Shown here piece by piece: positions 1 to 7,282 of a DNA stretch of 64,000 bases. The notes beneath the pieces were generated by a model. It saw only the letters and a list, made by a program, of their open reading frames with translations. It searched no databases and was not told where the DNA came from. Position 1 is the first letter of the stretch. Each line of letters opens with the position of its first letter. The stretch lies in NCBI RefSeq assembly GCF_014641075.1, contig NZ_BMHP01000014.1, positions 1 to 64,000 on the forward strand, written 5' to 3'. The translations under genes and the position numbers were made by a program. Origin of the DNA: Paenibacillus nasutitermitis. GTDB taxonomy: Bacteria; Bacillota; Bacilli; Paenibacillales; Paenibacillaceae.

Positions 1-417
1 TTTGTACGTCAATTCACGAATCGGATCGGGTGCCACGGCACGTCTATATCTGCCGAGATGAATGTCGATCCTCGCGGATACCTCTTCAACATCAAAAGGT
101 TTTGTAATATAATCGTCCGCTCCCATACGTAAAACAGAGACCTTCGTTTGCTGTTCCCCTTTGGCAGAGATAATGATTACGGGGAGCTGACGATTCGGCC
201 CTAACTGCTGAAGCATTTCTTCGCCGCTAAGCCCGGGCAGCATCAGATCGAGCAATACCATGCTCCATTCCTGCTCCGTGGCTAAATACAACAACGCTTC
301 CGTGCCGGAATAGGCTGGTTGCGGTACATATCCGCTATGGGTTATAATTTCGCACAGTAATTTATTAATTTCATTATCATCTTCAACGACCAATATTTTT
401 ACGTGGCGGTCATCCAA
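1..417 (-). CDS. Response regulator, receiver domain (partial, runs off window start)
   Basis: This is the first 139 codons of an OmpR-type two-component response regulator; the rest lies beyond the window edge. The receiver domain shows the acidic pair around residues 12-14 (VEDD), the phospho-acceptor Asp57 in LLDLMLPG, a Ser/Thr switch near 84 and Lys106 in ADDYITKPF. An in-frame TAA lies immediately upstream, so the start must be the TTG at 415-417, which follows a GGGGTG-type ribosome binding site. The output domain is not visible, so the DNA-binding class is inferred. The partner kinase would be expected beyond the window. Confidence 0.85.
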   Translation of the reverse strand, partial: MDDRHVKILVVEDDNEINKLLCEIITHSGYVPQPAYSGTEALLYLATEQEWSMVLLDLMLPGLSGEEMLQQLGPNRQLPVIIISAKGEQQTKVSVLRMGADDYITKPFDVEEVSARIDIHLGRYRRAVAPDPIRELTYK

Positions 418-487
418 TTATTTCACCCCACTTGTTCAATCTAATGGTTCACACTCATAAAAATATAGTATCAACACATAGTCGTCA

Positions 488-934
488 CTAGCCATCACAG
501 ACTATCTTCTCTTTCGACAATTCTCCTGTAATTTCCTGCCCAAAAAATGGTGCAAGCACTAGAGTGTGAGATAGATGGCTCACGCAATACTCCGGAACAC
601 CCAATGCCCGCAGCTCTCGGATGCGAGTTCGCACGCGTTTCCATTGCTTCCACAGGCACATGCGGAGCCTTCGGCGGATCCATTGGTCAAACCTCTCGTA
701 GTGGCCTTTTGCCGCTGCGAGCCGGAAATACCCGATCCAGCCGATGAGATAACAGATTAGTCGCGTAATCCGACTCTCCAGTAACATCGATCGCGTTCGG
801 TTCATTAGCTCGCGCACCTTCTCTTTGAACCGCGAGATGCTTTGCGGGGCTAAACGAATCGTCGCTTTCTTGTCCCTTAGAAAGCTAAATCCAAGGAACT
901 TATGGTTCCAGGGACGGTCCACCTCCAGTATCCA
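488..934 (-). pseudogene. Group II intron reverse transcriptase/maturase, C-terminal remnant
   Basis: The frame encodes only the C-terminal third of a group II intron protein. It begins at the start of the maturase (domain X/GIIM) region, with the VDRPWNHKFLGFSF motif that is typical just after the RT domain, and keeps the Trp/Arg-rich helices (YFRLAAAKGHYERFDQWIRRRL). The RT catalytic region is absent and an in-frame TAG occurs at 935-937. No intron domain V is recognisable downstream, so the intron is dead. A matching N-terminal remnant lies at 3344-3661 on the same strand, but about 190 middle residues are missing from both. Confidence 0.8.
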
Positions 935-995
935 CTAGTTAGTTGCACAAGCAAATTTATTACTTGCACAATATTAATTTAATTTATAAAAACGC

Positions 996-1024
996 AAAAG
1001 ACCGAGACGAAGCTCCCGGCCTTT
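996..1024 (-). terminator. Rho-independent terminator after the DUF418 gene
   Basis: On the minus strand a GGCCGGGAGC arm pairs with GTCTCGGTCT, allowing G-U pairs, around a short TTC loop and is followed by a T-run. It lies about 60 bases after the stop codon of the DUF418 gene. Confidence 0.6.
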
Positions 1025-1084
1025 GATCCCTTCTTCACGGAGAAAGGGCTTTTGCTTTCCGCAAGCAATAAGTCCCCAAACGTT

Positions 1085-2359
1085 CTACAATCTTGCCTTT
1101 ACCCGGCCTTCATCAACAACGCCTTTACGGTAAAACCGTCCGTAGGTTAATCTTCGGAGCAGGACCTCGATCCACCCCCGCTTTCCGTACCGATCCATAT
1201 AATAAGCCGCAATTACGCTTGCGAGCCAAGTGACAACGGCTGTTCCGACCGCAACCAAGGTCAAACGCTCGAAATGCGCTCCTAGATTTAGTGTGAACGG
1301 CGATATGACGGCCATCCATACGATCGATTGAAACAGGTAGCCGCTTAACGACCGCTGCCCGAGCGCCGTAATAGCGCGTACGATCCGGCTTTTAACACAT
1401 GCCGGGTATTGGGACATTGCATATGCGATCAATCCGAACACGGAGACATAGCCCACCCCTCCGAACGCACCGGTCGTTTCATAAAGCAATTTGATCAACG
1501 GTGCAGTATCCGCATCGGCGTGAAGAACACCAAGATTAAGCAGCCCCATCGGTAAACCGCCAATTGCAGCCGCTGCGATCCCGACCATGGCACTCCAGCT
1601 CAGAATCCGAAGATTGTTTGCGGGGTTTTCCAATATCCGCCGTTTTGCACACCAGGCACCGAGACCAATAATGACAATATTGACGGACATTAAAGCCGTA
1701 TGCATTGGCCATTCGCTCAGCCTTACAGCGAGGGAGGCGGAGTAAGACGTCGACAAAGACGAAGGAGATGGGCTTGTGGCAGTCACAGCCGCTTCTGCAG
1801 ACCCGTTGGCGATATTAATGGCAATCCAAATCATCAAGACCAGGCAATAGACGATTAGGACCCCCCAATACCAGAATACCAATCGATAGATACGCTCACT
1901 GCGATTCAGCAGCAGGAAGACAAACAGCAACCCTGCTATTCCGTATGCGCCAAGGATATCGCCAGAATAGAGCAATACGCCATGAATGAGACCAAAAATA
2001 AGAAGCCAACCATTTCGGCGCAGCAATATCGTGCGCACCTCAAGCGGACTTCTTCCCGCCGCCTGTTGACGCATAGCAAGCTGAATCATCCCATATCCGA
2101 ACATGAAGGCGAATATGGGGAACGTCCTTGCATGAAGAAACATTAACGTGAATAAATTATAGATTCGCTCCCATCCTTGCGGAATTGGCTCGACGCCGGG
2201 AGCGGCGGCAAAGAAGATTCCTGCACAGTTTGCCAAAGCGATAAATAGAAGCATGACTCCTCTCGCCAAATCCGGCGCGAGAGCCCGATCCTGTTTTGGG
2301 ACAGGTCCTAAGACCGCGTTTTTTGCAAGCAACGACTGTTCGGAGGTTTCGTTTAACAT
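1085..2359 (-). CDS. DUF418 (YeiB-like) integral membrane protein
   Basis: This is a polytopic membrane protein of about 424 residues with roughly ten hydrophobic segments. The N-terminal RALAPDLARGVMLLFIALAN segment is characteristic of the DUF418/YeiB family, and the C-terminal part (SLSGYLFQSIVW through the last helices) fits the DUF418 domain. Family members are poorly characterised and are often described as putative transporters. The ATG at 2357-2359 is preferred because AAGGGG precedes it by about eight bases; an upstream in-frame start lacks such a site. The TetR gene ends about 150 bases upstream on the same strand, so co-regulation is plausible but not shown. Confidence 0.8.
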   Translation of the reverse strand: MLNETSEQSLLAKNAVLGPVPKQDRALAPDLARGVMLLFIALANCAGIFFAAAPGVEPIPQGWERIYNLFTLMFLHARTFPIFAFMFGYGMIQLAMRQQAAGRSPLEVRTILLRRNGWLLIFGLIHGVLLYSGDILGAYGIAGLLFVFLLLNRSERIYRLVFWYWGVLIVYCLVLMIWIAINIANGSAEAAVTATSPSPSSLSTSYSASLAVRLSEWPMHTALMSVNIVIIGLGAWCAKRRILENPANNLRILSWSAMVGIAAAAIGGLPMGLLNLGVLHADADTAPLIKLLYETTGAFGGVGYVSVFGLIAYAMSQYPACVKSRIVRAITALGQRSLSGYLFQSIVWMAVISPFTLNLGAHFERLTLVAVGTAVVTWLASVIAAYYMDRYGKRGWIEVLLRRLTYGRFYRKGVVDEGRVKARL

Positions 2360-2506
2360 GGTTATTCCCCTTATCAATACGATAATATATTAGATGATTA
2401 AATTTTCATTCAATAATAGTTCAAAAAAAGAGCGTCGTCAATTTTAGCCAGCTCCGCCCCACCGGATTTTTATAACCGGCCCGCATACAACGGGTGTTTC
2501 CTCCGG

Positions 2507-3106
2507 TTAGTTCGTATCCATGATCAAATAAGCCGTCAGCATTTCTGCATTTGGGCATACAAATCGATCTTTTAACGAAAGCTTCATCACAGCTAACCCC
2601 TGCACCGTCGAGAAGAACAACAGGGTCATTTGATAGGGATCGCCGGGATGTAAATCACCCATTGACTGTCCCCTTCGAATTAGATTCGCCACTCTTTCGA
2701 ATAGTTCAGAGTTGTACGTTTCTGCTATCTCCGTGTCCAAATCACCCATCAGCAAAGAGTGCGCGACTAGCACTAGATACTGCGCAGACTCCTCATTCTT
2801 ATTCATTTCACTCATCATAGCGGTAGATAATTGTTTAAAAATGATGGACGGGCGTTCGTCGGCATCCAGCAAGAATTCTATCGCCTTCATTTCATGGATC
2901 GCCGTATTGACTAAATCGTAGAACAGATCCTCTTTTGTGTTATAATGCTGATACATCAATCCCGTACTGATGCCGGCTACGGCAGCAATTTCTTGAACGT
3001 TCGTCCCCCTCAAACCTTTGTGAGAGAACAACTGCAAACCAGCTGAACGAATTTTGTTTTTCGTGACGGAGCGTAAGTATTCAAACTGCTCTTTTGTTCT
3101 TGGCAT
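2507..3106 (-). CDS. TetR/AcrR family transcriptional regulator
   Basis: This 199-residue protein has the usual TetR layout: an N-terminal three-helix DNA-binding domain (about residues 12-60) with the helix-turn-helix signature (NVQEIAAVAGISTGLMYQHYNTKEDLF), followed by a helical ligand-binding domain. The ATG is preceded by a GGGAGA-type site. It is transcribed toward the DUF418 membrane gene and may repress it in response to a small ligand; the ligand cannot be told from sequence. It lies just outside the leftmost rlmH-type repeat at 3238-3260, so it may be chromosomal flank rather than cassette cargo. Confidence 0.85.
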   Translation of the reverse strand: MPRTKEQFEYLRSVTKNKIRSAGLQLFSHKGLRGTNVQEIAAVAGISTGLMYQHYNTKEDLFYDLVNTAIHEMKAIEFLLDADERPSIIFKQLSTAMMSEMNKNEESAQYLVLVAHSLLMGDLDTEIAETYNSELFERVANLIRRGQSMGDLHPGDPYQMTLLFFSTVQGLAVMKLSLKDRFVCPNAEMLTAYLIMDTN

Positions 3107-3237
3107 ATTGTCTCCCTTCCTTTTATGATTGAATATTTATTCATTATAAATTGACAACAACCGATTTGCAAACATTATTTCCACGCTGTTTCGAATTTCG
3201 GGGTCTTGTATCACCTCCTAAACCATTCTTGAAAATT

Positions 3238-3260
3238 TCGCCGTCACTTATGATAAGGTT
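3238..3260 (-). repeat. rlmH-type attachment repeat, copy 4 (leftmost)
   Basis: The plus strand reads TCGCCGTCACTTATGATAAGG followed by TT. On the minus strand it spells the rlmH ending (EPYHK-stop pattern) with one coding change (CTT for CGT). It is flanked by TTTCGCC to the left and GGCGAAA about 40 bases to the right, an inverted arrangement also seen at copy 3. Confidence 0.75.
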
Positions 3261-3343
3261 CTCCGTAACACAAGTAAGGCGAAATATATGGGTACCATTC
3301 TTTCTAAAACCAATCTGATGTTTCACGTACATACATTATTGCT

Positions 3344-3661
3344 TCACGCATCATAAGTTTGAATAAAAATTAGAAAGATCGGGTTCATCACTTGCAGAAG
3401 AGCTTGTTGAAGGAAACGGTCCATCACGGTCGGAATGCCGAGCAGCCTTACGCCGCCTCCGGGTTTGGGGATTGCCACCCGTTTGACAGGCGTCGGTCTG
3501 TACGTTCCCGCAAGAAGTTCGGTTTTCACCGCTTCCCAGTGGGTTTTCAGGTAAGCCTGTAGATCGGCTACGGTTACGCTGTCCACGCCAGGTGCTCCTC
3601 CGTTTTGGACCACTCGCTTGTACGCGAGCCGAAGGTTATCTCCTTCGAGCATTCGCTCCAA
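3344..3661 (-). pseudogene. Group II intron reverse transcriptase, N-terminal remnant
   Basis: This keeps the first about 95 residues of a bacterial group II intron RT, including GAPGVDSVTVADLQAYL, LLAGTYRPTPVKRVAIPKP and GGGVRLLGIPTVMDRFLQQA (RT domain 0/1). After VMNPIF the family similarity ends and ten unrelated residues lead to a stop. Upstream on the same strand, to about 3785, lies intron RNA sequence with the familiar GGTGAAAGTCCGGAAT stretch, but the intron 5' end is missing. It is therefore truncated at both ends and non-functional. Whether it came from the same intron as 488-934 cannot be decided here. Confidence 0.8.
3347..3358 (+). repeat. Inverted att-like half site at the intron truncation point
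   Basis: CGCATCATAAGT on the plus strand matches 11 of 12 bases of CGTATCATAAGT found on the minus strand of the other att repeats, so it is in the opposite orientation. It sits where the group II intron reading frame stops resembling its family. At 12 bases this could be chance. Confidence 0.3.
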
Positions 3662-3789
3662 CAGATCATTTTGCCTTCACATTCCGCCTCACAGCGGACA
3701 CCCTTGCTCTTGGCTAATGGTAGGCGCTTGCCAGCCCCCATTCCGGACTTTCACCGTAGAGATGATGCCCATGCTTGGCGTACATAACG

Positions 3790-3822
3790 AAAAACACTAA
3801 GTTGATTCTTAGTGTTTTTTTT
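3790..3822. terminator. Bidirectional rho-independent terminator
   Basis: AAAAACACTAAG, a six-base loop and CTTAGTGTTTTTTTT form a strong hairpin with a T-run on the plus strand and a shorter one on the minus strand. It lies between the LRR gene and the intron fragment and can end transcripts of the LRR gene. Confidence 0.75.
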
Positions 3823-3963
3823 CCTGCCCCTTTGATTTTCCCAAATGAGTTTTACCATTGTGTCTAACGGCGAAAACTCCGCCGTGGTGTTCTTTAATGC
3901 CATATTATAAGAATAAATGATCCAGGCTGGTCATGAATCTCTGGCTTTTCAGTAGCCGTTACC

Positions 3964-5832
3964 TTAATAAACCAAAATCCCCCTATCAAGGACAGACTTA
4001 TTTTGCACTTGATTCCCTAAAATATATAACTTCTTTAAGTTTGGCAGGTTCACTAGAGGCTCTACATTTGAAATAGCATTATTCTCTAAATGAAGCTCCT
4101 CAATTTTTTGCCAATTTTTCATGAAATCTAACGACTGAAGTGAACTGTCCTGCATCGTAAAAGAGCGTAAGGCTGTCAAATTAGAAAAATAAGGCATCAC
4201 CTTATCCATTTCATGCAACCAGTCACCATTACCTATTCGAAAAGATGCTTGATTCAAAGTTAAATGTTCCAACATGTTATTTGCAAATGGATTCTGATTA
4301 TTTATTTGGAACCAACATTCATTACAATTTAACGTTTTTACATGCTGCAAATGGAATAATGCACTCGGTTCATCGTAAAAAGTCGTCTCATTTAAATTTA
4401 ATGTTTGCAGACTTGGCAGATGATTCAAAGAACGGATACCTGTAAAGCTTCCATGCTCTATTACTGATAGTTGTTCTAACCGCGGGTGTTTCACTAAATC
4501 TGCTCCATCCAAATCTGTCCCGCCTACGTAAACAGTTAAAGATTTTAAAGCTGGCGCCTTTAACTTTGGTATGAAAGAACCAATTAATTCAGCTTTCTTT
4601 AAATTTGGCGCTACGATCGGTGATACAGTACCATTATAACCCGTTATCGCCAATTCGGTCAGTGAAGTCAAACTATTCACAGCCTCAACGGATTCCAACT
4701 TATAAAGAGAAGATAAATGCAGCTTCGTCAATGATGACTTATTCCTAAGGATCTCCAAATTCGTGATGTCAGCAGAATCAATATCGAGCGTTTGTAAGTT
4801 GGGCATATTTTGTATAAAATCCAGTGTTTTTAAATTTCTTACCAACGTAAGCTTCAGCTCTTGTAATTGACTCAGCGAATAAAACGCGCTGAAATCTGTC
4901 GCTTCATTATTGTCTATGGTTAATGACTTTAAACCAGTTAAAGAAGACAACCACTTCAAATCATTGATCATACTTAAGGACAATGATTTCAAGGACAGTT
5001 GATTCAGTAGATGAAAATCCGTGACAGACTCGTCTACATAAGTAATTTGAAGCGATTGCAGATTCGGAAACTCTAATAATAAAGCCAATTCCGAATTACT
5101 TCGAATTTGTGTGGAGAGTTCTACGATTTTAGTTTTATCGGCAAAATAATGCGCAAATGTACCAAATGATTCGTTAAAACCGCCTTTATAGCTTTTTAAC
5201 CCTTGCAAATGTCGAAAGCTAACTTTCTCACTTTGAGAAACTTCGTATTCTTCCATCAGATCTAACACCGATAGTCCACTGAATGCCTCAAAGTCTTTTT
5301 GTTCTATTCTTTGTGTATTCAATATCTTATCCATCATCACATAATCGGAAATTTCAGCCTGCTTATTCGTAAATGGGTCGTCAAAGCTGTATTCAAAGTG
5401 CCACTGATCCTCACTATAGTGAGTAGACAAATAACGGATACTGGCGATTTCTTCTTCCGAAGGCATCGCTTCGCCTTTATTAAAAATATCTTTCAAAAAG
5501 AATAGAAGGACTTCGCTCTCAGGCACTGTTCGAATAGATAATGGTACATCGTCGCTGTCTTTGAATTGATTGCTGTTCAACATGAAATAGCTAACAAATG
5601 CACAAATGAGTACGAGCGGCAAAATGAACAGCAGCTTTAAATTCGGTTTGGGTTGTATTGTTGTAGGAGCTGGAGATGTTCCGTAATAATTATTAATCGT
5701 TTGGTCGACATAAAAGACGTTATTCTCCTTCAACAATAATTCCGTTCCACAATAACGACATTTGAGTGTTTGCCCTTCTTTATATTCAATTTCCGCATTA
5801 CAATTTGGACAATTTAATTTAATTAATTCCAC
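3964..5832 (-). CDS. Zinc-ribbon, transmembrane, leucine-rich-repeat protein (cassette cargo)
   Basis: This 622-residue protein starts with a short zinc ribbon (Cys8, Cys11, Cys25, Cys28: CPNC and CRYC). A linker and a single membrane segment at about 67-85 follow. After a spacer of roughly 110 residues, about 215-620 is a series of irregular internalin-like leucine-rich repeats of 20-24 residues (for example LTGLKSLTIDNNEATDFSAF). The likely topology is cytoplasmic zinc ribbon and external LRR. The start is GTG, with AGGAG about ten bases upstream. The gene is AT-rich compared with the chromosome and is the only intact gene between att copies 4 and 3. Its function is unknown; LRRs suggest protein or ligand binding. 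Confidence 0.75.
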   Translation of the reverse strand: MELIKLNCPNCNAEIEYKEGQTLKCRYCGTELLLKENNVFYVDQTINNYYGTSPAPTTIQPKPNLKLLFILPLVLICAFVSYFMLNSNQFKDSDDVPLSIRTVPESEVLLFFLKDIFNKGEAMPSEEEIASIRYLSTHYSEDQWHFEYSFDDPFTNKQAEISDYVMMDKILNTQRIEQKDFEAFSGLSVLDLMEEYEVSQSEKVSFRHLQGLKSYKGGFNESFGTFAHYFADKTKIVELSTQIRSNSELALLLEFPNLQSLQITYVDESVTDFHLLNQLSLKSLSLSMINDLKWLSSLTGLKSLTIDNNEATDFSAFYSLSQLQELKLTLVRNLKTLDFIQNMPNLQTLDIDSADITNLEILRNKSSLTKLHLSSLYKLESVEAVNSLTSLTELAITGYNGTVSPIVAPNLKKAELIGSFIPKLKAPALKSLTVYVGGTDLDGADLVKHPRLEQLSVIEHGSFTGIRSLNHLPSLQTLNLNETTFYDEPSALFHLQHVKTLNCNECWFQINNQNPFANNMLEHLTLNQASFRIGNGDWLHEMDKVMPYFSNLTALRSFTMQDSSLQSLDFMKNWQKIEELHLENNAISNVEPLVNLPNLKKLYILGNQVQNKSVLDRGILVY

Positions 5833-5898
5833 TGGCCAACTCTCCTAATATCCTTATCTGTTAAGGAAAAATCCCCCACCATACCAACAATGAATTTT

Positions 5899-5921
5899 TC
5901 GCCGTCACTTATAATACGGTT
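5899..5921 (-). repeat. rlmH-type attachment repeat, copy 3
   Basis: The plus strand reads TCGCCGTCACTTATAATACG followed by GTT, with two differences from the rlmH copy (TATAA for TATGG). TTTTTCGCC on the left and GGCGAAATT about 35 bases on the right form an inverted pair around it, as at copy 4. Confidence 0.75.
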
Positions 5922-6131
5922 TTTCGTATCATCTCTAAGGCGAAATTTTGTTTCCTGCAATGCTTACCGATTGACGTATTGTCACTACTAGATCATGTAC
6001 ATGTAACATGCTTAAGTTATTGTATTATATTTCACCCTAAGTTTTATCAAAACTGGATCGTCTACACTAAGTTAGACAGAAAAAATAAGGGCTAGTAGAA
6101 TGAAGGGAACAGATAGAGGAGCGAATCTACG

Positions 6132-6413
6132 ATGCCAAAACCAAGACGTACCTTTACAGCCGAGTTTAAGAAGCAGATGGTCCAGCTCTACGAGAGTGGA
6201 AAATCAAGAGCGAACATCATCAAGGAATATGATCTGAGTGCTTCTGCATTTGACCGTTGGATTACACAAAGTCAGAAAACAGGTTCCTTTAAAGAAAAAA
6301 ATAATCGCACAGAGGAAGAGAATGAACTCCTAGCTTTACGTAAAGAAAATCAGCGTTTGAAAATGGAGAACGATATTTTAAAGCAAGCCGCGCTGATCAT
6401 GGGACGAAAGTAA
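6132..6413 (+). CDS. IS3-family transposase OrfA
   Basis: This 93-residue protein has the typical IS3 OrfA start (RRTFTAEFKKQMVQLYESGKS), a helix-turn-helix region (IIKEYDLSASAFDRWI) and a C-terminal leucine-zipper-like heptad stretch ending in MENDILKQAALIMGRK. It binds the element ends and is expected to form a fused transposase with OrfB through a -1 frameshift. A ribosome binding site (AGAGGAGCG) precedes the ATG. The likely slippery heptamer TTTAAAG lies at 6377-6383, in phase as T-TTA-AAG. Confidence 0.9.
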   Translation: MPKPRRTFTAEFKKQMVQLYESGKSRANIIKEYDLSASAFDRWITQSQKTGSFKEKNNRTEEENELLALRKENQRLKMENDILKQAALIMGRK

Positions 6414-6415
6414 AT

Positions 6416-7231
6416 GTGATTCGCAATAATGCACAACAAGTACTCGGTATCAGCAATGTGCGAAGTCCTTTAACTACCACTAAGCAGTCTGAGCCCGCCG
6501 CTAACGAAGAAGAACAGCGGTTAGAGGATGCGATTCTAGACATCTTCGCAGCTAGTCGAAACAACTACGGAACACAAAAAATCAAGGTGGAACTAGGAAA
6601 GGGAGCCCTACTAGCCTCGCGTCGTAAGATCGGTCAGATCATGAGCAAACATGGTATGGTATCTACTTACACGGTAGCGCAGTACAAGCCTGTTAAGAGC
6701 GATTCTAATGAGGCCGTCGTAAAGAATGCGCTGCAACGCGAATTTGATCAAGACGAGCCATACGCTGTTGTCGTCAGCGATTTGACGTACGTACGAGTAG
6801 CCGGTAGTTGGCATTACGTATGCTTGTTTGTCGACCTCTTTAATCGTGAAATTATTGGGTGCAGCAGCGGTCCCAACAAGACAGCAGAGCTTGTTTACAA
6901 AGCCATAGCAAGCATCTCGGTGAGGTTAGATCGCATTCAAATGTTTCATACCGATCGTGGCAGAGAATTTGATAACAAGCTCATTTCTGAAGCGTTGACA
7001 ACGTTTGGCGTTACACGTTTGCTTAGCCGAAAGGGCTGTCCCTACGATAATGCCGTTGCAGAAGCAACCCTTAAAATCTTCAAGACGGAATTCGCTAACC
7101 AAGCGCATTTCCTCACGGAGGAGCGGCTTGACGTCGAACTCCATGATTATGTCCATTGGTTTAATTACCATCGGATTCACGGAACACTAGATGATCTGAC
7201 TCCTGTTCAAGCCAGGAGGATGCCCTTATAA
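6416..7231 (+). CDS. IS3-family transposase OrfB (DDE integrase core)
   Basis: This reads in the -1 frame relative to OrfA and is open upstream of its nominal GTG (residues KVNVIRNN fit the family), so it is probably made as an OrfAB fusion. It carries an HTH_21-like region (NNYGTQKIKVEL) and an rve core with the catalytic triad visible: Asp in VVSDLTYV, Asp in HTDRG and Glu in NAVAEATLK. The C-terminal YHWFNYHRIHGTLDDLTP-type motif is intact (here VHWFNYHRIHGTLDDLTP), so the copy appears complete. Confidence 0.9.
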   Translation: MIRNNAQQVLGISNVRSPLTTTKQSEPAANEEEQRLEDAILDIFAASRNNYGTQKIKVELGKGALLASRRKIGQIMSKHGMVSTYTVAQYKPVKSDSNEAVVKNALQREFDQDEPYAVVVSDLTYVRVAGSWHYVCLFVDLFNREIIGCSSGPNKTAELVYKAIASISVRLDRIQMFHTDRGREFDNKLISEALTTFGVTRLLSRKGCPYDNAVAEATLKIFKTEFANQAHFLTEERLDVELHDYVHWFNYHRIHGTLDDLTPVQARRMPL

Positions 7232-7282
7232 AAGTTGTTCAGTTTTGTGTTGACAATCCATTTTTGTCCTACAGAAAAAAAT

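Larger units (their letters stand above)
6054..7260 (+). mobile_element. IS3-family (IS150-like) insertion sequence
   Basis: The element has two overlapping-frame transposase genes and imperfect terminal inverted repeats of about 37 bases: the left end (6054-6090) begins TGGATCGTCTACACTAAG, and the reverse complement of the right end (7224-7260) begins TGGATTGTCAACACAAAA. The outer bases match best. The immediate flanks (AAC on the left, TTT on the right) show no target duplication. It lies 22 bases beyond the stop codon of the SIR2-STAND gene and about 130 bases from att copy 3. Confidence 0.85.

Noticed and set aside
3320..3335. TGTTTCACGTACATAC, resembling a half parS site
   Set aside because: Only the left half matches; the right half breaks the palindrome.
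3869..3888. ACGGCG..CGCCGT hairpin near a TTTTCGCCGT sequence, resembling part of the att repeat
   Set aside because: It shares only the outer TTTTCGCCGT; the CACTTAT core is missing, so it was not counted as a fifth att copy.
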